Shown piece after piece: positions 8,843 through 16,439 of a DNA stretch of 64,000 nucleotides (position 1 is the stretch's first letter; every line of letters begins with the position of its first letter). A program made the position numbers and the translations under genes. Under the pieces are notes generated by a model. The model had not been told where the DNA came from, searched no databases, and was given only the letters and a program-made list of their open reading frames with translations. Source of the stretch: Gemmatimonadota bacterium (GTDB lineage Bacteria > Gemmatimonadota > Gemmatimonadetes > Longimicrobiales > Gaopeijiaceae); the NCBI GenBank assembly GCA_012960225.1, contig DUBS01000056.1, forward strand, positions 46,894 to 110,893. The letters are read 5' to 3'.

Positions 8843-9832
8843 TTAATCTTCCGACTTGAGTGCCTTGATTGCCTCAGTCATGCGAGGGAGCACCTCAAAG
8901 AGATCCCCGACAATCCCATAATCCGCCATACTGAAGATCGGAGCATCTGGGTCTCGGTTTACTGCTACAATCGTCTGAGAAGTACGCATTCCTGCTAAAT
9001 GTTGGACAGCTCCAGAGATCCCAACTGCGATATAAAGCTTTGGGGCAACCGTTTTTCCAGTCTGACCAACTTGTTCAGCATGTGGTCTCCATCCCGCATC
9101 TACCACCGCTCTAGATGCGCCAAGTGCTGTGTCTGGACCGATCACATCTCTCAATTCCTCAAGCACTCGCCAATTTTCTGGATCTTTCAGCCCACGCCCT
9201 CCTGAGACAACAACCGCAGCTTCAGAGACATCAACCGCACCTTCTGCAGCACCCTTCCGCTCAATTACACGCACACACCACGTCTCAGAGTCTATATCAG
9301 GTATGAATTTGGATACCTGAATCTTGGAGTCATAATCACCAACAGGAAAAACATTTGGTCGAATAGTAACTATCACCGGGTCCGCATCTATCGAAAACCT
9401 AGTAAATGCCTTCCCCGAGTAGACAGGTCTGGTAAACAAGGGCACCCCATCTTGTACTTCCATGCCAGTAACATCTGACCCTAACGGGACATCAAGTGCC
9501 GCAGCCACCCTCGGCGCCAAATCCTTTCCGAGACTGCTTGCCGAGAAAAACAAGGCTTTGAAATTCCCGCTTCTAAGATGGTTTACAACTACTGGCAAAT
9601 AGGCTTCCGGGTTGTATTCGGACAACGCTTCATGCTCCGCAACAGCTACTGATGTTGCACCAGCAGTGGAGAGTCCTTCCGCCGCAGACGTCAAACCCGG
9701 ACCGCCAAGAACCAAGGCACTAGCTGATCCACCGATTTCGCTAGCAAGCTGAGCCGCCACACTTACAACTTCACGAGCTCCGCCACCTATTTTCCCTTCT
9801 CGCTGTTCTACGAAAGCGAGGACATCTGCCAT
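8843..9832 (-). CDS. etfA: Electron transfer flavoprotein alpha subunit
   Basis: The alpha subunit of the soluble ETF heterodimer, which passes electrons from acyl-CoA and other dehydrogenases to the quinone pool. At 329 residues it has normal length. The C-terminal FAD domain is clear: VVSGGRGLKDPENWR, GASRAVVDAGWRPHAEQVGQ, TGKTVAPKLYIAVGISGAVQ and NRDPDAPIFSMADYGIVGD. The N-terminal half is the usual nucleotide-fold domain. AGGAG at eight bases before the ATG is a good ribosome site. It follows etfB by 46 bases, the standard etfB-etfA order, and lies at the end of the nhaC-etfB-etfA chain. Confidence 0.96.
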   Translation of the reverse strand: MADVLAFVEQREGKIGGGAREVVSVAAQLASEIGGSASALVLGGPGLTSAAEGLSTAGATSVAVAEHEALSEYNPEAYLPVVVNHLRSGNFKALFFSASSLGKDLAPRVAAALDVPLGSDVTGMEVQDGVPLFTRPVYSGKAFTRFSIDADPVIVTIRPNVFPVGDYDSKIQVSKFIPDIDSETWCVRVIERKGAAEGAVDVSEAAVVVSGGRGLKDPENWRVLEELRDVIGPDTALGASRAVVDAGWRPHAEQVGQTGKTVAPKLYIAVGISGAVQHLAGMRTSQTIVAVNRDPDAPIFSMADYGIVGDLFEVLPRMTEAIKALKSED

Positions 9833-9878
9833 ATCAAGGATCTCCTACTTATGTGTTTAGTACTTATTGAAAAGAGCG

Positions 9879-10628
9879 TCAAAGAGCATTCGCTTCTTCC
9901 CTGAGCAGGCGCACAAGTTCAGCCACTGCATCAGGACTATCCTCTAGAATACAACCGGATCCGCGAGTGGTAGGCTCACTGAACCGCTCAATATGAATAC
10001 CCGGATGACTGAAGTCGGCTTCACGCTCTTCCAGCGGCTTTCGCTTGGCAGCCATGATTCCCTTCAAGGACGCATAGCGAGGTTCGTATTCACCCTTGGT
10101 AATTGTTAGCACCACAGGCAGATCAGCTTCGATAACCTCAATACCTCCTTCAACCTCCCGCTGGCATGTAACAACTCCCTCTCCGAACTCGAACGAAGAA
10201 ACCTCTGTTACACACGAAATACCAAGTAGCGTCGCAACCATCGGCCCGACCTGTTGTTGGTCACTTCCTGCAGCCTTGACTCCAAACAAGATCAGTTGAG
10301 CATCCGAATCCTTGAGCTCAACAGCAAGGGCTTTAGCAATTCCCAGTCCATCCATATAAGAATCAGCCCGGAGGAGTGTTGCCTTATCAGCACCCATAGC
10401 CAAGCCACTACGGAGTGTCTCCTGTGCCTCACTATTACCAATCATGAGGAGGCCGACTTCCCCATCTTCCATATTCTCCTTTACACGCAGTCCAGCTTCG
10501 ATTGCGAACTCGTCATATGGGCTAATGACGTACTTAACGCCCTCCGTGTCGATGTCTGTGCCAGTCTGATTAACCCGTATATGGGTTTCAGTATCAGGAA
10601 CTCTCTTGATACAGATGATAACGTTCAA
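9879..10628 (-). CDS. etfB: Electron transfer flavoprotein beta subunit
   Basis: The beta subunit of ETF, which binds AMP and docks partner dehydrogenases. The sequence opens NVIICIKRVPDTE and contains YVISPYDEFAIEAGLRVKE and the AMP/adenine-loop region KAAGSDQQQVGPMVA. The frame can be opened at a GTG at 10655, but a strong GGAGGA (plus strand 10638-10643) lies nine bases before a TTG at 10626-10628. Starting there gives the normal N-terminus, so TTG is chosen. The nhaC stop codon is at 10659-10661, so the two genes are almost certainly co-transcribed. About 249 residues, normal for EtfB. Confidence 0.95.
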   Translation of the reverse strand: MNVIICIKRVPDTETHIRVNQTGTDIDTEGVKYVISPYDEFAIEAGLRVKENMEDGEVGLLMIGNSEAQETLRSGLAMGADKATLLRADSYMDGLGIAKALAVELKDSDAQLILFGVKAAGSDQQQVGPMVATLLGISCVTEVSSFEFGEGVVTCQREVEGGIEVIEADLPVVLTITKGEYEPRYASLKGIMAAKRKPLEEREADFSHPGIHIERFSEPTTRGSGCILEDSPDAVAELVRLLREEANAL

Positions 10629-10658
10629 CGAATCTGTTCCTCCGTCGTTAAGCACTAA

Positions 10659-12065
10659 TCAGAGTGTGGCCCCGAGTAGGCCGAAACACACCGTTGCGAT
10701 CGCTCCACCCAACAGTGCGTACGGTAATTGCGTACGAACATGATCTATATGATCGGTGGCAGCTGCCATTGATGAGATGATCGTAGTGTCACTGATTGGA
10801 GAGCAGTGATCTCCAAAGACGCCCCCAGAAAGCGTGGCAGCCACAAAAGGTGCGAGCGGAAGACCAAGGGTCGCCGCGGCTGGAACTGCGATCGGCAACA
10901 TAATCGCAAATGTGCCCCAACTTGTTCCAGTCGAAAATGCTATACCTCCTGAAACTAAAAAGATGAGGGGCAAATAGATGTAATTAGGCATGGTACCCGC
11001 CGTGACTTGCGCGACATAGATACCCGTCCCCAGTACGTCGACAACATCTCCTAAGGCAAGCGCCAACAGAAGAATGAGAGCAAGTGGAACAAGTCCTCCA
11101 GCACCTTTGAGCCCGATTTTCACAAGCTCTTCTGTGCTAAATGCTCCCTGAACAAGAAGCATGATCCATGCGAGCGCCAACGCGAATAAAACTGACCATA
11201 GGACACTTGTCGATCCGGATCCGGCCGAGAGATCTCCTCCTCCAGTGATATACAATCCCAGCGGCATGAATAGAACCATACCGGCGATAGGAGCTATCAT
11301 ATTGAGCGCGTGTGGCTCGACTTTCTCAATGGGGGTTGGAGATAGTATCTCTTCATCGATCATCGGCGTGGAATCTGGCCAAAGAAGTTCACCACGGAGC
11401 GCACGCTCTTCTGCCTTCCTCATGGGTCCGATATCAATACCCCATAAAATCACAGCTAGGACCATCAGAATTGCAATAATCGCGTAGAAGTTCAGTAGCA
11501 CTGCATTCAAGAAAACCATCAAAGCATTCTCTACACCCAATCCCTCAAGGATACCCAGATTGTAGGCACCCCAAGCGTTCATTGGGATCAATATGCAGAT
11601 CGGAGCAGAAGTCGAGTCGATAATGTACGCGAGCTTCTCACGGGAACTCTTATAACGGTCAAAAAGAGGACGTGCGACCGAACCAGCCACTAAAACTGTG
11701 ATATTAGACTCGATGAAGATTACCATCCCTGTGGCCCAAGCGAGTAACTGAGATCTCTTGGCAGAATCGACCCACTTGTTTCTTTCCAAGAAGCGCACAA
11801 AGCCCCTCACTCCACCGGATGCCTCAACTGTCGCAATCAGAGCTCCGATGACGAGGGTGAATAGAATCACTTGGGCATCACTACCCAGCACATCAACCGC
11901 TCCCTGGATCGAGGCAGCTATTCCCGAAAGAGGATTCCATTCCGAAAGCATTGTCCAAGCGAGCCATAGGCCTCCAGCAAGTGACAAGTAGACCTGCTTT
12001 GTCCAAATCGCGAGCACAATCGCAAGCACAGGAGGTAGAAGTGAAGTCCAGTTGGGATCAATCAT
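10659..12065 (-). CDS. nhaC: Na+/H+ antiporter, NhaC family
   Basis: An inner-membrane secondary transporter of 468 residues with about 12 hydrophobic segments. The conserved block GGVFGDHCSPISDTTIISS near residue 415, with GIAFSTGTSWGTFAIMLPIA before it, is the signature of the NhaC/ArsB-like antiporters, which exchange sodium for protons. Its ATG overlaps the end of the glycosylase gene by eight bases and its stop is just before etfB, so it lies inside a minus-strand chain. A sodium antiporter and proton-type ATP synthase fit a marine or saline habitat (inference). Other organic-cation exchangers share this fold, so the substrate is probable rather than certain. Confidence 0.9.
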   Translation of the reverse strand: MIDPNWTSLLPPVLAIVLAIWTKQVYLSLAGGLWLAWTMLSEWNPLSGIAASIQGAVDVLGSDAQVILFTLVIGALIATVEASGGVRGFVRFLERNKWVDSAKRSQLLAWATGMVIFIESNITVLVAGSVARPLFDRYKSSREKLAYIIDSTSAPICILIPMNAWGAYNLGILEGLGVENALMVFLNAVLLNFYAIIAILMVLAVILWGIDIGPMRKAEERALRGELLWPDSTPMIDEEILSPTPIEKVEPHALNMIAPIAGMVLFMPLGLYITGGGDLSAGSGSTSVLWSVLFALALAWIMLLVQGAFSTEELVKIGLKGAGGLVPLALILLLALALGDVVDVLGTGIYVAQVTAGTMPNYIYLPLIFLVSGGIAFSTGTSWGTFAIMLPIAVPAAATLGLPLAPFVAATLSGGVFGDHCSPISDTTIISSMAAATDHIDHVRTQLPYALLGGAIATVCFGLLGATL

Positions 12066-12741
12066 TCAGGGAGTCCCCCTTACAGTTAGCAGGATGTCTC
12101 GACACCCCGCGGGCACCGTGAACATAGAACCGATAAGGCCAATCAGTTGCTTTCGTCACACCGATGCGACCGGAAGTCCGAACTGCTTTGTTCGAAAGCG
12201 TCCATCCTGACTCAAGTGCAAGTGGTGGTGATGTCAAACGATGACCCTGAAGTGCACCAGTAACTCCCATCGCCTGGGTCACTCGGCCAGGACCACGCGC
12301 AATCGGGTTCCGACCACCGCGTCGTTCTCGCATCACGTCTTCCCCATCTATCGGATCGAGCCCACGGATGAGAACAGCCTGTGCCTGGCTATCTAAACCC
12401 GTAACCACATTCATGCACCAGTGAATCCCATAGATTCTATAGATGTATACGTACCCAGAGGGGCCGAACATCACGGCATTTTGTTTGGTGATACCCATTA
12501 CAGTTGCAGCGTGTGAAGCAGGATCTTCCGGCCCACCGTAGGCTTCGGTTTCCACAATGACTCCCACAGTCCGTTCTCCTTCCAGATTGGAGACCAACCG
12601 ACATCCCAGCAGATTACGGGCCACCTCTACAACCGGTTTGTCTAGAAATCCACTAGCGAAACCCTGGGCTGGGAGGGACTCATCCCGCCATGGTTGCTCT
12701 CTGGGCAGAGTATCTAGCGATCTAATCCCGCATTCACTCAC
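12058..12741 (-). CDS. mpg: DNA-3-methyladenine glycosylase (AAG/MPG type)
   Basis: Removes alkylated purines from DNA as the first step of base excision repair. Family features are FLDKPVVEVARNLLGCRLV, IVETEAYGGPEDPASHA with the catalytic glutamate, MFGPSGYVYIYRIYGIHWCMNVV, AVLIRGLDPIDG, and the GPGRVTQAMGV loop. The open frame reaches back to 12918, but everything before 12760 overlaps the C-terminal coding of the NYN gene and lacks family similarity. A GTG at 12739-12741 gives 227 residues, near the family norm; this start is uncertain because no good ribosome site is seen. The end overlaps nhaC by eight bases. Confidence 0.92.
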   Translation of the reverse strand: MSECGIRSLDTLPREQPWRDESLPAQGFASGFLDKPVVEVARNLLGCRLVSNLEGERTVGVIVETEAYGGPEDPASHAATVMGITKQNAVMFGPSGYVYIYRIYGIHWCMNVVTGLDSQAQAVLIRGLDPIDGEDVMRERRGGRNPIARGPGRVTQAMGVTGALQGHRLTSPPLALESGWTLSNKAVRTSGRIGVTKATDWPYRFYVHGARGVSRHPANCKGDSLND

Positions 12742-12760
12742 AGTATCAAAGAGGTTGTTA

Positions 12761-14485
12761 TTAGCTGCGACCGCGGCCTCTAGGGCCACGGTCGCCACGG
12801 TTTCCAGCTTTGTTCGTGCTACTAGAAGTCCGGCGGGTGTAGTCGGTTCTCCATGCTGCAAGCACCTGCTCACCTCGATTACTAGGCAAGGCTGCCGCAA
12901 CACTGTCTGGGTTATCACGAAGCGTACGGAAAAGGTCCGGTCCGAACTGTTCGACCAAGGTCTCCGCTGTCTTCTGTCCCACTCCTTTGTACCGATGTGC
13001 CAGGTACCGCACGATTGCCTGAGGATCCGTCGGCAATCCTATACTTGATGCACTAAAATCTTCACCAGAAAAAGCCACCGAGTCGGACTCCTTCGGTAGA
13101 GATGTTCCAGCAGCCTGACCTTCGAACAGCGGCGGCAGGTCTTTCCCTCCCCGTCGACGAGTTGACCCGCGTCGGGGACCCAGACGTAAGCCAGACTCCG
13201 GCGAACTTGAAGGAACTACTTCAACGATTGATGTATTTGGTTGTTCCACGACCTCCGCATCAAGAGAGGTGTGGTCAGTTGCCTCAACGTCAGCTGAAGA
13301 TCCTTGAGTCCCTGCAGTTGTCTCATTCTTTGAATGAGAGTCTGGAAGAGATACTTCGAAATTTCCGCGATCAGTACGATCGGTAGAAATGATGCTGTGC
13401 TCTGTTGCTTGAACAAGAAAGCGGGAGAATTTTGGAAAGCCGAGCTCAGCCTCGTCGAAGTTACTATTCTTCTTCAGCATCTTTCGTTTGAGATCGGAAT
13501 CCCGCACTGGCTCACGTCCTAAAGTTCGGAAATCCTCTAAGACTGAAACGAGGAGTCGATAGGCTTCTTGCAGCGGATCGTCTGTGCTTCTAGAAACCTG
13601 TGAGATAGACTGATTAACATTGTCGCCAGAATGTTGGGGCTTGGAGCTTCTCTGACCCTGGCCACGGTGGGGACCTCTTTTGTCGTCCGCCTCCTCCTGA
13701 TTCGACCGACTTCGGTAAGGAGGACCAACCTCGTACTGGCCGTTCTCCCTCTTCTTTAGCGTGACCAAACCTCTCGAGGACGCCTCCGCTAAAAACTTAC
13801 TGAATTTACTGAATCCCATGCCCCGGTCATTAAAGAGGGGGTCAAGCTCCTGCATGACCTGCTTGAGGCGATCCGAACGCATAACATCACCTCGTGACAC
13901 CATCTTCTTCAGAGCTTCCTTGACAAGGATCCATGGATCACGAGCGGCTTGGGTTAATTCGGTGGTCTTGGTCAGCCCAGTCAAGCTCGTGTAGGAGTAG
14001 TACTCATCACAGTTTTGTACCAGGATGTCCGAACTAGACTCCCGAATCCCCACACCTATGACGTACTTGCCATACTCCTTGAGCTTAAGAACTAAGCTGG
14101 AAAAATCGGAGTCCCCTGTGAGGAGAATATAGGTTCCGATCTCTGGCCGAATAAAAACCAACTCGAGTGCATCAATCGCCATCCGGATATCAGTTGCGTT
14201 CTTCTTGTTACTCCCGTAAGCGGGAGCAAAAATGAGATCGACTGAAGCCTCTGATAGCGGCACAATATATTGGGGATACCGCCGCCAATCAGCGTAAGCA
14301 CGTTGGACGCTCACCTTACCCTTGATCACATCTGAATCGAGGAGGGTCTTGAGCTCTTTGGAGAGATCGCTGCGCATACCCATCGTGACATTGTCGAAAT
14401 CGATAAGTAGCGCGGCATGGGTAGAATCTGAGCCTACTGGGCCCAGGCCCCCTTGATGGGGGGCGTTGGTATACGGTGTACTCAT
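12761..14485 (-). CDS. NYN-domain putative nuclease with two OST-HTH/LOTUS domains and a C-terminal helix-hairpin-helix
   Basis: A 574-residue multidomain protein. Residues about 23-170 form a NYN (LabA-like, PIN-fold) domain with the acidic residues D29, D31, D99, D125 and D127 (IDFDN, ATDIRMAID, LTGDSDFSS), so metal-dependent RNase activity is likely. Two OST-HTH/LOTUS RNA-binding domains follow at about 183-255 and 303-382; both contain the G-F-x-K-F-S-x-F-L core. A charged linker leads to a helix-hairpin-helix near residues 495-545 (YKGVGQKTAETLVEQFGP) and an Arg/Gly-rich tail (RGDRGPRGRGRS). The ATG at 14483-14485 is preferred over the upstream 14533. It heads the chain with the glycosylase gene. 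The domain calls are solid; the substrate is unknown. Confidence 0.85.
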   Translation of the reverse strand: MSTPYTNAPHQGGLGPVGSDSTHAALLIDFDNVTMGMRSDLSKELKTLLDSDVIKGKVSVQRAYADWRRYPQYIVPLSEASVDLIFAPAYGSNKKNATDIRMAIDALELVFIRPEIGTYILLTGDSDFSSLVLKLKEYGKYVIGVGIRESSSDILVQNCDEYYSYTSLTGLTKTTELTQAARDPWILVKEALKKMVSRGDVMRSDRLKQVMQELDPLFNDRGMGFSKFSKFLAEASSRGLVTLKKRENGQYEVGPPYRSRSNQEEADDKRGPHRGQGQRSSKPQHSGDNVNQSISQVSRSTDDPLQEAYRLLVSVLEDFRTLGREPVRDSDLKRKMLKKNSNFDEAELGFPKFSRFLVQATEHSIISTDRTDRGNFEVSLPDSHSKNETTAGTQGSSADVEATDHTSLDAEVVEQPNTSIVEVVPSSSPESGLRLGPRRGSTRRRGGKDLPPLFEGQAAGTSLPKESDSVAFSGEDFSASSIGLPTDPQAIVRYLAHRYKGVGQKTAETLVEQFGPDLFRTLRDNPDSVAAALPSNRGEQVLAAWRTDYTRRTSSSTNKAGNRGDRGPRGRGRS

Positions 14486-14708
14486 TGAGTTTTTTCTCGC
14501 TAACCTAATTGTCTTTCCGCGAGACCTCCCCACCCCACTCGCATCGTTGGATCACCAATAGGGTCGGGGAAGCCTTTCGGGGATACCCACCATGGGTACC
14601 GCGCCCCCGTCGGATGGATCAACCCGCCGACTACACAAAGTGGGAGAAATCAATCCATCGCGTCTTGGCCGAATCCGTATCCGGCAGATCGCAATGAAGC
14701 AAATGAGA

Positions 14709-14864
14709 TCAGGAGTCTTGCTTACTTACGAGAATCTCGCAAAACGAGTCCAGAACCTCTTGTCCTATTGCGATCGCACCATCCACGGAAACGATCCAGG
14801 TACTGCTGGCTTTCATGAGTAGCTCGTCGGTCGAGCCAACTGCGGCCACCTTTAGTATCGCCAT
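14709..14864 (-). CDS. Possible 51-residue protein, unrecognised
   Basis: An ATG at 14862-14864 opens a 51-codon frame beginning MAILKVAAVGSTDELLMKAS and ending at a TGA at 14709-14711. TAGG lies eight bases before the ATG and could be a weak ribosome site. The sequence has ordinary amino-acid composition but no family is recognised. The start codon overlaps the palindrome at 14863-14877. It may be chance; it may also be the remnant of a longer gene. Confidence 0.2.
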   Translation of the reverse strand: MAILKVAAVGSTDELLMKASSTWIVSVDGAIAIGQEVLDSFCEILVSKQDS

Positions 14865-14991
14865 CTAGGACCTAGATTGAGCCCTAACCTCTAGGGGATA
14901 CCGGCGAAAGCCAAAGAAATAATAACGTTGTCCATCCACCCTACCAAATAGAGTCTCGGGTTACTATAGACTATCCGCAGGTCCTCAAGCG

Positions 14992-15075
14992 AGGGGTTGT
15001 CCCCTTCACATAAGGCTTTTGAGGCCCAAATTGATGAGTAGAATCCTGGTGCTCATCTTTTCTGATTAAGCCTTA
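14992..15075. ncRNA. Candidate structured RNA: hairpin plus nested two-stem element
   Basis: AGGGG (14992-14996) pairs with CCCCT (15001-15005) around TTGT. Then TAAGGCTT (15011-15018) pairs perfectly with AAGCCTTA (15068-15075), enclosing a second perfect stem, GATGAG (15033-15038) with CTCATC (15052-15057). The element lies 50 bases downstream of the aroB stop on the minus strand. The strand of any transcript is unknown. No known RNA class is recognised. The pairing is seen directly; the RNA interpretation is inference. Confidence 0.25.
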
Positions 15076-15125
15076 AATAGTACTGCTTTCGAGCATATCA
15101 AATCGCAACTCAGGAATTCTCTCCC

Positions 15126-16232
15126 TTAGTTGTTTTCCCTTCGGCTACCTATAATCTCACGGACCAAGGGTTCAGGAACTTCCTGGCTCCATCCTTCCGC
15201 ATCCTCCACCTCCCCGATACGGCGAAGTAAGACGTAACGAGAGCGACCTAACCGTGTCTTCTTATCTGAGCTCAGAAAGCTCATGACTACCTCAGGATCG
15301 AGTTGAGGAATCGTCTCGAGGCCAAGGCCAAGACCCTCCAGCCCCGAAGACAAGGCCTTACTCGTGCCACTTTCTGTAACTTCGAGACGTTCACCAAGCT
15401 CCGCTTCCATAACCATACCGGCAGCAACCGCAGCACCATGACTAAGGCTATATCCCGATGCTGCCTCAAGAGCATGGCCTAGGGTATGCCCGAAATTTAG
15501 GATTTGGCGGTATCCATTTTCTAGTTCATCCTGTGTAACAACCTCTCCCTTAAGTCGAATCGAGCCGGCAACAGCAACCTTGGCAGCCTCGGGATCGGCG
15601 CTCAGAAGTAGGTCCATATCCGCTCGCAGGTCATCGTAGTATTCAGCATCTAGGATTGCACCATGTTTGAATGCCTCGACAAGCCCGGCAGAACGTTCAT
15701 CATCCGGAAGCGTTGCTAGCACATTAGGGTCAGCGATTACACATTTGGGTGGGTGGAATGCTCCAACGAGATTTTTTCCAGCTCGAGTGTCCACGCCGAC
15801 CTTCCCACCTATGGCTGCATCGATCATAGCCAGGTACGTCGTTGGAACCTGGACAAGAGACACACCTCTTAGGAATGTTGCCGCCACGAACCCAGCTAGA
15901 TCTCCCGTCACCCCTCCACCCACGGCAATGATGCAGGTGTCACGCCCATACCCAGCGTCTAGGAGACCGTCAGTAAGCTTGGACCAATTCTTCCTGATTT
16001 TCGAGGCTTCACCGGCTGCGAATGAGTATAGTTGAACTTTCTTTCCGCTTGATCTGCACTGTTCTAAGACCGCTTTAGCGTACAGAGGACCAATTCGGTC
16101 ATCAGAGATCACAGCATACCGATAAGCTGGTGCGTACTCATCAAGAATAACGGGAAGCTGCTCAAGGAGTCCGGCACCTATGAGTGCCGGGTAACTCTCT
16201 CCTGGCGCGCCGATATCAATCTTGATGGTCAT
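15126..16232 (-). CDS. aroB: 3-dehydroquinate synthase
   Basis: Converts DAHP to 3-dehydroquinate, the second step of the shikimate pathway, using NAD and a divalent metal. The 368 residues show the NAD-binding segment AVGGGVTGDLAGFVAATFLRG and the substrate loop VQVPTTYLAMIDAAIGGKVG. The metal ligands are a glutamate in LVEAFKHGAI and histidines in NFGHTLGHALE and SLSHGAAVAAGM. It starts with ATG at 16232 and is divergent from the PBP1A gene, with 207 bases between the two. The other aromatic genes in the window, aroK and aroC, form a separate operon at 59-60.7 kb. Downstream lies the hairpin-rich gap. Confidence 0.96.
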   Translation of the reverse strand: MTIKIDIGAPGESYPALIGAGLLEQLPVILDEYAPAYRYAVISDDRIGPLYAKAVLEQCRSSGKKVQLYSFAAGEASKIRKNWSKLTDGLLDAGYGRDTCIIAVGGGVTGDLAGFVAATFLRGVSLVQVPTTYLAMIDAAIGGKVGVDTRAGKNLVGAFHPPKCVIADPNVLATLPDDERSAGLVEAFKHGAILDAEYYDDLRADMDLLLSADPEAAKVAVAGSIRLKGEVVTQDELENGYRQILNFGHTLGHALEAASGYSLSHGAAVAAGMVMEAELGERLEVTESGTSKALSSGLEGLGLGLETIPQLDPEVVMSFLSSDKKTRLGRSRYVLLRRIGEVEDAEGWSQEVPEPLVREIIGSRRENN

Positions 16233-16250
16233 ATTGGTGGGATCCAGCCC

Positions 16251-16277
16251 GGCACCTTAGTGCCAACGTAACTGGCA
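16251..16277. repeat. Overlapping inverted repeats in the aroB leader
   Basis: GGCAC (16251-16255) pairs with GTGCC (16260-16264). Overlapping this, TGCCA (16261-16265) pairs with TGGCA (16273-16277) around seven bases. The two alternative hairpins share bases and are mutually exclusive. They lie about 19-45 bases upstream of the aroB start on its coding strand, where they could act on aroB expression. No protein binding can be shown. Confidence 0.35.
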
Positions 16278-16376
16278 AAGAGCTTCGCTCGCCTGACAAT
16301 TGAGGTCAAGACTCGTGTGCTCGTAATTTGTTCTTGAGATCCTACCTAGAGGTGAGCTAGCTTGAAGGAGTGGAGA

Positions 16377-16430
16377 ATGCTGGCATCAAGCTTGCAATCT
16401 TGTGTTGACGATGTTTCTCTCCGCACCTAG
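16377..16430 (+). CDS. 17-codon leader ORF immediately upstream of, and in frame with, the PBP1A gene
   Basis: AAGGAG at 16365-16370 is the best Shine-Dalgarno in this region and lies six bases before an ATG at 16377. The frame reads MLASSLQSCVDDVSLRT and stops at TAG (16428-16430). The PBP1A GTG at 16440 is in the same frame, and the stop codon overlaps the AGGA that would serve PBP1A. This is either a leader peptide coupled to PBP1A translation or the true N-terminus interrupted by a nonsense change. Confidence 0.4.
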   Translation: MLASSLQSCVDDVSLRT

Positions 16431-16439
16431 GACCGACAA

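Larger units (their letters stand above)
14486..15125. other. 640-base intergenic region, hairpin-rich, no firm gene
   Basis: The longest gap in the window, between aroB and the NYN gene, both on the minus strand. I see no recognisable protein or known RNA family. It contains a 15-base odd palindrome ATCTAGGACCTAGAT (14863-14877), a 5-bp hairpin CCCTA/TAGGG (14882-14896), a hairpin AGGGG/CCCCT (14992-15005) and a nested double stem (15011-15075). A 51-codon open frame on the minus strand (14709-14864) is listed separately at low confidence. The plus-strand open frames here have no visible ribosome site or family feature. Confidence 0.6.

Noticed and set aside
12742-12918. Longer N-terminus of the 3-methyladenine glycosylase
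   Set aside because: Those codons overlap the NYN gene's C-terminus and lack similarity to the glycosylase family.
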